Shown here piece after piece: positions 56,612 through 64,000 of a stretch of DNA of 64,000 nt (position 1 is its first letter; every line of letters begins with the position of its first letter). Position numbers and translations under genes: made by a program. The stretch comes from Actinomadura flavalba DSM 45200 (GTDB lineage: Bacteria; Actinomycetota; Actinomycetes; Streptosporangiales; Streptosporangiaceae). The notes under the pieces are model-generated. The model did no database searches. It was not told the DNA's origin and was given only the letters and a program-made list of their open reading frames with translations. The stretch lies in NCBI RefSeq assembly GCF_000374305.1, contig NZ_KB894097.1:350753-414752 (forward strand), read 5' to 3'.

Positions 56612-58667
56612 GATCGCGGACTTTATCCCCTCGCAGCCGGGCGGGCCACCACGTCGCCGGACCCACGTCGCGGACGAGCGCGGGCACCAGCAGCGACCGC
56701 ACGATCAGCGTGTCGATGAGCACGCCGAACGCCACGATGAACGACAGCTCGACCATGAACACCAGCGGGATGACCGACAGCGCGCCGAACGTCGCGGCCA
56801 GCACCACGCCCGCCGAGGTGATGACGCCGCCGGTCGCGACGAGGCCGCGCAGCACGCCCTCCCGGGTGCCGTGCTCGACCGACTCCTCCCGGACGCGCGT
56901 CATCAGGAAGATGTTGTAGTCGACGCCGAGCGCGACGAGGAACATGAACCCGAACAGCGGCACGACCGGGTCGGCGCCGGGGAAGCCGAGCGGGCCGTTG
57001 AACGCCAGCGCCGCGATGCCGAGCATCGCCAGGTAGGACAGCACGACGGTCGCGACGAGCAGCACCGGCGCGAGGATCGAGCGCAGCAGCAGGATGAGGA
57101 TCAGCAGGATGACCGCCAGCGCCAGCGGGATGATGACGGCGCGGTCCCGCTCGGAGGTGCGGATCGTGTCGTACTGCGTCGCGGAGTAGCCGCCGACCAG
57201 CGCGTCCGCGTCCGGGACCGCGTGCACGGCGCGGCGCAGGTCCGCGACGGCGTCGAACGCGCGGTCGCCGTCGGGCGCGACCGACAGCGTGGCGTTCAGC
57301 TCGACGCGTCCGTCCACGACCTTCGGCGGGCCGCCCGGCCGGTCGCCCTCGCCCGTCGGGCGGACCTCCGCGACGCGCGGATCGGCCTGGACGGCGCGCG
57401 TCACCGCGTCGGCGGCGCCCTGCCGCGTGATGATCACGACGGGGCTCCCGGCGCCGGCCGGGAAGTGCCGTTCCAGCGCGCGCTGGCCCTGCACGGACGG
57501 CTCGTCGCGCAGGAACACGTCGGTCTGGGCGATGCCGTCGGCGTTGAGCGTCGGCATGAACACCGCGAACGCCGCCAGGCCCAGCGTCGTCCCCACCCAC
57601 AGGCGGCGCGGACGGCGGGCGACGAGATCGCGGACGCGTTCCCAGACGCGGCGGCCCCGGCGCAGGTCGCGGGCGGGCCAGTACGCGGCGCGGCCCAGCA
57701 GCGCCAGCGCGGCGGGCAGGAACGTCAGCGCCGACAGCATCGCGGCGGCCACGCCGATCACCGCGACCGGGCCCAGCGCCCGGTTGGAGTTCAGGTCGCT
57801 GAACAGCAGCATGAGCAGGCCCGCCGCGACCGTCGCGCCGGACGCCGCGATGGGCGGCAGCGAGCGCCGCCACGTGCGCAGGATCGCGCGTCCCCGGTCG
57901 CCGCCCTCGGCCAGTTCCTCCCGGAACCGGATCGCGACGAGCAGCGCGTAGTCGGTGGCGGCGCCGACGACCAGGATGAACATGATGCCCTGGGTCTGGC
58001 CGTTGAGGTCGATCACGCCCGCGTCCGCGAGCAGGTAGACGACGGCGGACGCCAGCGCCAGGGCCAGCACCGCGCCCACCACGACCACCAGCGGCAGCAG
58101 CACGGCCCGGTAGACCAGCAGCAGGATCAGCAGCACGACGCCGACCGCGACGAGGAGCAGGATGCCGTCGATGCCCGCGAACGCGCCGCTGAGATCGGCC
58201 TGCAACGCGGCCGGACCCGCGACGAAGGCGGTCATGCCGGGTACCTCGCCGGCGGTGGCGCGCAGCGTGTCGATGACGTCGCGCGGCTCCTCGGCGTCGG
58301 CGGCGACGGGAAGGACGGCCTGGAGCGCGCGGCCGTCGGGTGCGGGCAGCGGCGGCGACGCCTCGCCGTCCAGCTTCACCTGCCGCGCCATCGCGGCGAG
58401 CGCGCGGCCCGCCGCCTCGCGCTGCTCGGCCGTGACCGGGCCGCCGGACGTCTCCCACACGACGATCGCCGGGGCGGCGTCGGTGTCCTCGAACCCGCGT
58501 CGCAGCGCCGACACCCGCGTCGACTCCGCGCTCGCGGGCAGGAACGTCGTCTGGTCGTTGCTCTGAACGTCACCGAGCTTGCCCGCGAACTGGCCGAGCG
58601 GACCGACGCCCAGCAGCCACACCAGCAGGATCAGGGCCGGCGCCAGCCAGCGGAGCGTCGCGCGCAT
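56604..58667 (-). CDS. MMPL-family transporter
   Basis: A 687-residue RND-superfamily membrane protein of the MmpL type, with the usual duplicated layout: helix 1, an extracytoplasmic domain (about 30-160), five helices (ending near 350), helix 7, a second extracytoplasmic domain (about 380-510) and five more helices. The charged motifs in helices (GQTQGIMFILVVGAATDYALLVAIR and FGFMFLVALGVDYNIFLMTRVREES) are typical of proton-driven lipid exporters. ATG 58667 follows AAAGG. It precedes the hydrolase and methyltransferase genes and is separated from the tmsB-like gene upstream by a terminator. Confidence 0.93.
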   Translation of the reverse strand: MRATLRWLAPALILLVWLLGVGPLGQFAGKLGDVQSNDQTTFLPASAESTRVSALRRGFEDTDAAPAIVVWETSGGPVTAEQREAAGRALAAMARQVKLDGEASPPLPAPDGRALQAVLPVAADAEEPRDVIDTLRATAGEVPGMTAFVAGPAALQADLSGAFAGIDGILLLVAVGVVLLILLLVYRAVLLPLVVVVGAVLALALASAVVYLLADAGVIDLNGQTQGIMFILVVGAATDYALLVAIRFREELAEGGDRGRAILRTWRRSLPPIAASGATVAAGLLMLLFSDLNSNRALGPVAVIGVAAAMLSALTFLPAALALLGRAAYWPARDLRRGRRVWERVRDLVARRPRRLWVGTTLGLAAFAVFMPTLNADGIAQTDVFLRDEPSVQGQRALERHFPAGAGSPVVIITRQGAADAVTRAVQADPRVAEVRPTGEGDRPGGPPKVVDGRVELNATLSVAPDGDRAFDAVADLRRAVHAVPDADALVGGYSATQYDTIRTSERDRAVIIPLALAVILLILILLLRSILAPVLLVATVVLSYLAMLGIAALAFNGPLGFPGADPVVPLFGFMFLVALGVDYNIFLMTRVREESVEHGTREGVLRGLVATGGVITSAGVVLAATFGALSVIPLVFMVELSFIVAFGVLIDTLIVRSLLVPALVRDVGPATWWPARLRGDKVRDHG

Positions 58668-58742
58668 CGGGGGCCTTTCACGGGGAGCCACGTTTCCGAA
58701 CGATCTTCGGTCGCTCTACCCGCGATGGTTGCATCAAACGGA

Positions 58743-58770
58743 GAAGGGGCGCCGCGCGCGGCGCCCCTTC
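58743..58770 (-). terminator. Hairpin after the tmsB-like gene
   Basis: Thirteen-base arms GAAGGGGCGCCGC (58743-58755) and GCGGCGCCCCTTC (58758-58770), with the innermost pairs unlikely to close over the two-base centre. It lies 13 bases past the stop of the methyltransferase gene and before the MMPL gene. Confidence 0.85.
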
Positions 58771-58782
58771 GTTGCCGTACCG

Positions 58783-60048
58783 TCACGCGCCCCAGTCGGG
58801 GCGCAGCGGCATCCGCGCGCCGCCCTGGTCGTCCACCTTCACGCCCAGCGTCTGGTGGAGCTGAATCCAGTTCTGCTCGAACCCGAGCACGCAGCCCGCC
58901 ATGTAGACGCGCCACACCCGCGCGATGCCCTCACCGACCTCGGCGACGGCCTCGTCCCAGTGCTCGTCCAGGTTGCGGCACCAGCCTTCGAGCGTCCGCG
59001 CGTAGTGCTCGCGCAGGTTCTCCTGGTGCCGGATCTCGAACCCGGCGTCGTTCATCTGCGACTGGATGTGGCCCGGGCCCTCCAGCTCGCCGTCCGGGAA
59101 GACGTACCGGTTGATGAACCCGTCCTGCTTGATCGCCGGGGCCAGGTTGTCCGGCCGGGTGATCGTGTGGTTCAGCATCCGCCCGTACGGCTTCAGCTTG
59201 TCGAACAGGAACCCGAAGTACGACGGCAGGTTCGCCTTGCCGATGTGCTCGGTCAGGCCGATCGAGCTGACCGCGTCGAACCCCGTCTCGGTGACGTCCC
59301 GGTAGTCCATGTGGCGGACCTCGGCCAGGTCCGACAGGCCCCGGTCGGCGATGGCCTTCTGCGCCCACTCCGCCTGCTGCTTGGACAGCGTCACGCCGAG
59401 CGCCTTCACGCCGTACTCCTTGGCGGCGTGCATCACCATCCCGCCCCAGCCGCAGCCCACGTCCAGCAGCCGCATCCCCGGCTCCAGGCCGAGCTTCCTC
59501 GCGACCAGGTCGTGCTTGTGGAACTGCGCCTCCTCCAGCGTCGCGTGCTCGGTCGGATAACACGCGCAGGTGTAGGCCATGGACGGGCCGAGCACCCATT
59601 CGTAGAAGGTGTTGGAGACGTCGTAGTGATGGGAGATCGCCTGCGCGTCCCGCCGCTTGGAATGCCGCAGCCACGACGGGACGCGGCTGAACGGCGCCTC
59701 CTGCGGCGGGGCCGGAAGCCGGCGCGTCATCGCGCCGCGCAGCAGCGGATCGGAGAGCACCCCGCCGACGATCCGCAGCTTGTCACGCGGCGTGATCTTC
59801 CCCAGCACCTGCTGCATCGTCGCCAGCGCCGTGTACATGTCGCCGCTGACGTCCACCATCCCCGTGACGTACGCGCGGGCGAGCCCGAGCGCCCCCGGCG
59901 AGTGCACCAGGTACGACACCGCGTACGGGGAGCGGACGTCGAACCGGATCGCGGACCCGGCCACCCCCGATCGCGAACCGTCGTACGCCGTGAACTCCAC
60001 CGGCGCCCCGGCTCCGGCCAGCTCCTCGAAGACCCTGGCCAGCGTCAT
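58783..60048 (-). CDS. Fatty acyl methyltransferase (TmsB/BfaB-like, Cfa family)
   Basis: A 421-residue SAM-dependent methyltransferase of the cyclopropane synthase family. The SAM motif is LLDVGCGWGGMVMHAAKEYG, with the family signatures ISHHYDVSNTFYEWVLGPSMAYTCACYPTE, GLTEHIGKANLPSYFGFLFDKLKP and MLNHTITRPDN. In actinomycetes a member of this family (TmsB/BfaB/UfaA1) methylates oleoyl chains at C10, and an FAD oxidoreductase (TmsA/BfaA) reduces the methylene intermediate to 10-methylstearate. The matching oxidoreductase lies directly upstream. ATG 60048 has AGGAGG at 60055-60060. Confidence 0.9.
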   Translation of the reverse strand: MTLARVFEELAGAGAPVEFTAYDGSRSGVAGSAIRFDVRSPYAVSYLVHSPGALGLARAYVTGMVDVSGDMYTALATMQQVLGKITPRDKLRIVGGVLSDPLLRGAMTRRLPAPPQEAPFSRVPSWLRHSKRRDAQAISHHYDVSNTFYEWVLGPSMAYTCACYPTEHATLEEAQFHKHDLVARKLGLEPGMRLLDVGCGWGGMVMHAAKEYGVKALGVTLSKQQAEWAQKAIADRGLSDLAEVRHMDYRDVTETGFDAVSSIGLTEHIGKANLPSYFGFLFDKLKPYGRMLNHTITRPDNLAPAIKQDGFINRYVFPDGELEGPGHIQSQMNDAGFEIRHQENLREHYARTLEGWCRNLDEHWDEAVAEVGEGIARVWRVYMAGCVLGFEQNWIQLHQTLGVKVDDQGGARMPLRPDWGA

Positions 60049-60133
60049 CTTGATCCTCCTGTCCTCACGCCCTTCCGGGCGATCGCGTTGCGCACCGGCC
60101 CCGGCCGGGGCCTCCCCCGATGCGGCGGCCGCG

Positions 60134-61501
60134 TCAGCGCCCGCGCACGCACTTGTCGTAGAGGTCCAGCAGTCGCTGCGCCGGGTCATACGTCAGCTTC
60201 AGCCGCTGATAGGTCTCCCCGTCGTAGTGACGCCAGAACTCGTCCCGGCTGTAAAAAGCAGTGGAATAGAGGGACTTATGCCCGTCAAGACCCGCTACGG
60301 CACGTTCGATGAGACGGTTGTGATGTTCGGGGATACGTCCGGGCGGGAGCCGGACCGTCCCCCAGAAACCGGCGTTGACGTACGTGCGGCCCTTGGCCAG
60401 CGGATACAGCGGCCAGTCCTCGCGGGCCCGCAGCGGGCACAGCCAGATCGGGCTCATCCCGACCTCGGCGTGGAAGAAGTCCAGGAAGGCGGGCACGTTC
60501 TCCACCGGGACCTCGATGTCCTGGATGACGTCCTCGCGGGGCCGCAGACCGCGCCAGCGCTCGATCCGCGCCAGCACCTGATGGCGGCGGTCGTAGGCGA
60601 CCATCTTCCGGTAGACGTCCGACCGCTTGGCCCGATCCGGCCACAGCCGCCGGACGACCGGGTGCTGCACGCCGAAGGCGCCCGAACACCAGAACCAGTC
60701 GGTGTCCCAGCGCCAGATGTAGTCGCGGACCGTCAGAAAGTCGACCGACCGCTGCTGGATCGACCGGTAGTAGATGCCCTGGCCCTTGTAGTCGGACGTG
60801 TACGGCGCCGCGTCGGTGAAGAAGCCGAGGGTGATGTACTGCTCGTCCGGGCCGAAGACCGTGCCGTCCACGAAGTCGACGGTCTCGCCCTCGTAGACGC
60901 CCGCCTCGACGATCTCGGCCATCGCGCGGCTCAGCGCGGCGGCGTCGCCGTAGCGCAGGTGGCGCAGGCGGACGTACGGCTTCACCTCGATCAGGTCGAT
61001 CTCCAGGCGCAGCGTGTAGCCGAGCGTGCCGTAGGAGTTCGGGAAGCCGTAGAACAGGTCGCTGTGCTCGTTGTCGCGGGTGGCGGTGACGATCCGGCCG
61101 TCGCCGGTCAGCACCTGCAACTCCCGCACCGCCTCGTGCGGCAGGCCGAGCCGGAACGACGTCGACTCGATGCCGAGTCCCGTCACGGCGCCGCCCAGCG
61201 TGATCGTCTTGAGCTGCGGCACGACCGTGGGCATCAGGCCGTGCGGGAGCGTCGCGTCGACGAGGTCCTCGTAGGTCGTCATCCCCTGGACCCGCGCGGT
61301 GCGCGCCTCGGCGTCGACGCTCAGGACGCGGTCGAACCCGGACACGTCCAGGCCGGGGGCCTCGGACGGGTCGCGCCACCGGAACAGGTTCGAGGTCTTC
61401 TTCGCCAACCGGATCGGCCGGCCTTCCGGGATCGCCGCATACGACCTCCGGAGTGCCTCGACCGCCCGCTCGTGATCGTCGTTGACCAGCAGCTCCGTCA
61501 T
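60134..61501 (-). CDS. FAD-dependent fatty acyl reductase (TmsA/BfaA-like)
   Basis: A 455-residue oxidoreductase with a PCMH-type FAD domain (VQGMTTYEDLVDATLPHGLMPTVVPQLKTITLGGAVTGLGIESTSFRLG), related to DHCR24 sterol reductases. The C-terminal half contains DTDWFWCSGAFGVQHPVVRRLWPDR and WLCPLRAREDWPLYP. In tuberculostearate synthesis this enzyme reduces the C10-methylene chain after the methyltransferase acts. ATG 61501 follows GAGGGG. It lies 85 bases before the methyltransferase on the same strand, so both are probably one operon. No third (tmsC) gene is obvious. Confidence 0.88.
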   Translation of the reverse strand: MTELLVNDDHERAVEALRRSYAAIPEGRPIRLAKKTSNLFRWRDPSEAPGLDVSGFDRVLSVDAEARTARVQGMTTYEDLVDATLPHGLMPTVVPQLKTITLGGAVTGLGIESTSFRLGLPHEAVRELQVLTGDGRIVTATRDNEHSDLFYGFPNSYGTLGYTLRLEIDLIEVKPYVRLRHLRYGDAAALSRAMAEIVEAGVYEGETVDFVDGTVFGPDEQYITLGFFTDAAPYTSDYKGQGIYYRSIQQRSVDFLTVRDYIWRWDTDWFWCSGAFGVQHPVVRRLWPDRAKRSDVYRKMVAYDRRHQVLARIERWRGLRPREDVIQDIEVPVENVPAFLDFFHAEVGMSPIWLCPLRAREDWPLYPLAKGRTYVNAGFWGTVRLPPGRIPEHHNRLIERAVAGLDGHKSLYSTAFYSRDEFWRHYDGETYQRLKLTYDPAQRLLDLYDKCVRGR

Positions 61502-61583
61502 CTTCCCCTCCTGTGGACCCAGTAAAACGATCATCCCATGTATCGTCCACATAATTTCGGGGAGAGGGTGCTCACCCATCCGG

Positions 61584-61600
61584 AGGGGAATAAATCCCCT
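61584..61600 (-). terminator. Possible hairpin at the DUF1707 gene stop
   Basis: AGGGGA-ataaa-TCCCCT, six base pairs, overlapping the stop codon of the DUF1707 gene. It is weak but the only hairpin before tmsA. Confidence 0.4.
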
Positions 61601-62132
61601 ACTTGACCGGACGCGCGATCCAGGGGTAGCGGAAGTCGTCGCCCGTCAGCGCCATGATCGCCGCGACCGCCGAGGCGATCCACGCCACCGCGTAGACGAT
61701 GCCGCCGACACCGAACGTCACCAGCGTGACGACGAGCAGGGTGAGCTGGAAGTTGACGGCCTCGGCGGCCTGGCGGCGCACGTACTCCGAGCGCTTGCCG
61801 CTCGTCAGCATCAGCACGAGCGGGCCGACGAACAGCGTGACGATGCCGAGCAGGTGCGCGGCGGACGCCAGCATCCGGTCCTCGCCCGTGACCGGTCCCA
61901 GGGGCGCCTTGGCCTTCTTGTCCTTGGCGCGGCCGGACGGGGCGGGCAGCAGGTCGTGCGTGACCGCGAGCAGGTCGGCGCGGGTCTTGCCCGTCATGGC
62001 GAGCTGCATCCGCAGCTCGAACTCGTCGTGGTCGAGCCGTCCGTCGGCGTACGCGTCCTGCACCCGCGCGATCACCGGCTCACGCTCGGCGTCGGACACT
62101 CGCAGCAGATCGGACCCCTGATCGTTTCTCAT
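61599..62132 (-). CDS. DUF1707/DUF4870 membrane protein
   Basis: A 177-residue protein. The N-terminal DUF1707 domain (LLRVSDAEREPVIARVQDAYADGRLDHDEFELRMQLAMTGKTRADLLAVTHDL) is a short helical domain common in actinomycete membrane proteins. The C-terminal part has three hydrophobic helices (AHLLGIVTLFVGPLVLMLTS, FQLTLLVVTLVTFGVGGIVYAVAWIASA) with a conserved QAAEAVNFQ motif of the DUF4870 family. Both domains have unknown function. ATG 62132 is chosen by the RNDQGSDLLRVSD start of similar proteins. Confidence 0.88.
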   Translation of the reverse strand: MRNDQGSDLLRVSDAEREPVIARVQDAYADGRLDHDEFELRMQLAMTGKTRADLLAVTHDLLPAPSGRAKDKKAKAPLGPVTGEDRMLASAAHLLGIVTLFVGPLVLMLTSGKRSEYVRRQAAEAVNFQLTLLVVTLVTFGVGGIVYAVAWIASAVAAIMALTGDDFRYPWIARPVK

Positions 62133-63026
62133 ACGTCCATGCTCCGCCGCCCCCACCCCACCCACCATCGGGGAAACCCCGGAGAGACCCCTGATCCACC
62201 CCCCGTCCCACAGACGGACACAACCCGCACCCACCCGCCACGACGCCCACATCCGCCTACGGACACGTCCGTAGCGCTGCGCCCGGCGACCCAGCTCTCA
62301 AACCGTCTCCGAGCAGGCCACCGCAGGTGCGGGTAAGCGGACCGTCTCTGAGCAGGCAACCCACCGGACATGCGAGCTGCGCCCGCCAGCCCGGTCGGCG
62401 GACCACCTCCGAGCACGCGACCCGCCGGACGTACGGGCCACGCCCGCCAGCCCGGGCCGCCGGACCGCCGGACCAGGTACCCACCGGGCACGCGAGCTGC
62501 GCCCGCAAGCCCCGATCGCTGAACCGCCTCCGAGCACACGGCCCGCCAGGCGTACGAGCCGCCCGCCAGCCTGTGTCGCCGGGCCATCTCCGAGCAGGCG
62601 TCCGTCAGGCGTGCGGGCTGCGCCCACCAGTCCGGGCCGCCGAACGACCTCCAGGCACGCGACCCGCCAGGCGTACGGGCTGCGTCCGCGAGTGCGGGTC
62701 AGCGGGCCGTGTCCGGGCAGGCAACCCACCGGGCACACGGGCTGCGCCCCGGCAGCCCAGGTCGCCGACCGCCTCCGGGCACGCGACCCGCCAGGCGTAC
62801 GGGCTGCACCCGGCAACCCGGGTCGCCGGGCCGTCTCCGAGCAGGCGCCCATCAGGCAGGCGGGCTGTGCCCGCCAGGCGTACGGGCTGTGTCCGGCGGC
62901 CCGGACCGGCGGGGCGTCTCCGAGCGGGCGACCCGCCGGGCGTGGGGCTGTGTCCGGCGGCCGGACCGGCGGGGCGTCTCTGAACAGGCGGGACGCCGGG
63001 GCGTGTGGGTTGTTCGCTGGTGCGGG
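62133..63026. other. Gene-free stretch dominated by a tandem repeat array
   Basis: About 890 bases between the DUF1707 gene and the deacetylase gene. The first ~170 bases must hold the DUF1707 promoter and are unremarkable apart from CCCACC-type runs. From 62311 on it is a 60-62-base minisatellite. Frames open through the repeat on the minus strand (AWRVACSEVVRRPGW-like) arise from the repeat period and composition, and none has a credible start. Confidence 0.7.
62311..63000. repeat. 60-62-base degenerate tandem repeat array, about 12 copies
   Basis: A GAGCAGGCGA-like anchor recurs at 62311, 62350, 62411, 62471 (variant), 62532, 62592, 62653 (variant), 62715, 62777, 62839, 62922 and 62982; most steps are 60-62 bases, with a short first unit and a 21-base insertion before 62922. 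Each unit also carries CCCGCCAGGCGTACGGGCTG-like and CCGGGTCGCCGGGCC-like segments. Units differ from each other at many positions. Confidence 0.9.
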
Positions 63027-64000
63027 TCAGCGGGAGTTGTAGCGGCGGCCGGGTTGGGGGCGGTGGCCGAAGAGTTCGGTCACGGTGACGAAGGTGTAGC
63101 CGTTGGCGGCCAGGCGGTCGATGATGACCGGCGTCGCGGCGACCGTCGTCGGGTGGATGTCGTGCAGGAGCACGATGTCGCCCGGCCGCGTCCGGCGGAC
63201 GACGCGCTGCGCGACCGTGCGCGCGTCGCGCACCTGCCAGTCGAGCGGATCGACCGACCACAGGATCTGCGCCAGCCCCTCACGCTTGGCGGCCGCGGCG
63301 ACGGTCCCGTCCGTCGAGCCGTACGGGGGACGCATGAGCGTGGGCGTCGTCCCGGTCGCCTGACGGATGGCGCGCTGGGTCCGGGCCAGCTCGTCCCGCA
63401 CCTTCCGGGACGACGCCGCGCCGAGATCGGTGTGCGTGTCGCTGTGATTGGCCAGCTCGTGCCCACCCGCCGCCGTCCGCCGCACGATCTCCGGATGACT
63501 CGCCGCATTCCGCCCAACGAGAAAGAACGTCACCCGCACCCGACGCCTCTCAAGAATCCCGAGCAACCGCGACGTGGCCCCCATAGGCCCATCGTCAAAC
63601 GTCAGCGCAACACACTTCCGCCGCCCACAGTCGACCTTCCCCACGCCTTCCGGCCTCTCCTCCTGCTCGGCACCCCCCGCCGCCCACACACTCACCGGCG
63701 AAACAAACCGAACCCCCGCACCACCCCCAGAAGAACCGCCCCCCGGAACCCCACCCCCCGCGACGCCACCCCCTCCAGCACCGAACCCCCCGTCCCCAGC
63801 CGCCCCCGCACCAGCCGGCAACGGCACAACCACAGAGGACTCACCCCCGACCAAAGCCCCACGCGGTGAAGGCACGCCCACAGACGGAACCGCCCCAGCC
63901 GCACCGCTCGCAGCCGACGCGCTCACGGGCGGCGTGCTCGCAGCCGACGCGCTCACGGGCGGCGTGCTCGCAGCCGACGCGCTCACGGGCGGCGTGCTCG
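63027..64000 (-). CDS. Polysaccharide deacetylase (NodB domain), N-terminus beyond window
   Basis: The C-terminal 324 residues of a carbohydrate esterase family 4 protein; the frame is open to base 64000. The NodB domain (about the last 200 residues) shows all catalytic motifs: VALTFDDGPMG (metal Asp), HELANHSDTHTDL (metal His pair), LMRPPYGS, SVDPLDWQVR and IVLLHDIHPTTV. CE4 enzymes remove N-acetyl groups from peptidoglycan or other chitin-like polymers at the cell surface. A Gly/Ala/Ser/Pro linker of over 100 residues precedes the domain and begins with ten-residue repeats. The start codon is not visible. Confidence 0.9.
   Translation of the reverse strand, partial: STPPVSASAASTPPVSASAASTPPVSASAASGAAGAVPSVGVPSPRGALVGGESSVVVPLPAGAGAAGDGGFGAGGGGVAGGGVPGGGSSGGGAGVRFVSPVSVWAAGGAEQEERPEGVGKVDCGRRKCVALTFDDGPMGATSRLLGILERRRVRVTFFLVGRNAASHPEIVRRTAAGGHELANHSDTHTDLGAASSRKVRDELARTQRAIRQATGTTPTLMRPPYGSTDGTVAAAAKREGLAQILWSVDPLDWQVRDARTVAQRVVRRTRPGDIVLLHDIHPTTVAATPVIIDRLAANGYTFVTVTELFGHRPQPGRRYNSR
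63908..64000 (-). repeat. 30-base tandem repeat in the deacetylase linker
   Basis: At least three identical 30-base units (63908-63937, 63938-63967, 63968-63997), still continuing at the window edge. They encode the ten-residue motif SASAASTPPV and keep the frame. Confidence 0.93.

Noticed and set aside
62311..63000. CRISPR array
   Set aside because: Units are degenerate along their full length with no constant repeat and unique spacers, and no cas gene is present.

Overview
The window is very GC-rich, uses GTG and TTG starts freely, often places start codons right after a -10-like hexamer (leaderless transcripts), and carries core actinobacterial genes: a principal sigma factor with a long Ala/Lys-rich N-terminus, NrdR/NrdJ, LexA beside a LysM gene, a second gyrase-like ParC/ParE pair, a DUF7455-type zinc ribbon and LeuS. 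It is chromosomal DNA from a filamentous actinomycete. Gene content suggests a Streptosporangiales/Thermomonosporaceae (Actinomadura-like) genome, but genus is inference. The order lexA - nrdR - nrdJ ... sigA - parE ... parC resembles, from memory, the Streptomyces hrdB/lexA neighbourhood, so most of the window is conserved core with accessory insertions.

Left part (1-9.5 kb): two tandem leucine-rich-repeat (STM4015-type) genes; a metNIQ methionine importer behind a probable leaderless Cys-containing leader peptide; three small unknown genes; a DesK/DesR-like two-component system downstream of an ABC-ATPase homologue that has lost its Walker A motif; an FMN-dependent alpha-hydroxy-acid oxidase. 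Central-left (9.5-26.8 kb): parC-like and parE-like topoisomerase genes about 3 kb apart, a thioredoxin-like protein, an amino-acid permease with a TetR regulator, an ABC-2 exporter, a zinc ribbon, yaaA, an unknown gene, the principal sigma factor and a PAS-PAS-GAF-PP2C phosphatase, then an HhH-GPD protein. A long perfect inverted repeat (34-base arms) lies between tetR and parE.

Accessory block (26.9-33.2 kb): a decayed LGFP-repeat gene fragment, then five collinear genes of poorly known function, three of which form a compact TY-Chap/SseB-like cluster, one with a huge repetitive Pro/Gly/Ala linker. This is the best candidate here for an undescribed system. Next come pxpBCA-type 5-oxoprolinase genes (33.3-35.5 kb), an AlkZ-like protein, a membrane-anchored protein with two CbbX-type AAA domains, rnhB, an HhH endonuclease-like protein, an iodotyrosine-deiodinase-like nitroreductase, a two-domain TerD protein and a pirin.

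Right part (43.9-64 kb): nrdR-nrdJ with two NrdR boxes 31 bases apart, one overlapping a perfect DnaA box; a divergent SOS unit (lexA and a LysM membrane protein, three SOS-type boxes between them); leuS; an acyl-CoA ligase behind a nested palindrome; a methyltransferase; an alpha/beta hydrolase; an MMPL transporter; a tmsA/tmsB-like pair for 10-methyl branched fatty acids; a DUF1707 membrane protein; a 60-62-base tandem repeat array; and a polysaccharide deacetylase cut by the right edge. No tRNA, rRNA, insertion sequence or CRISPR array was seen.
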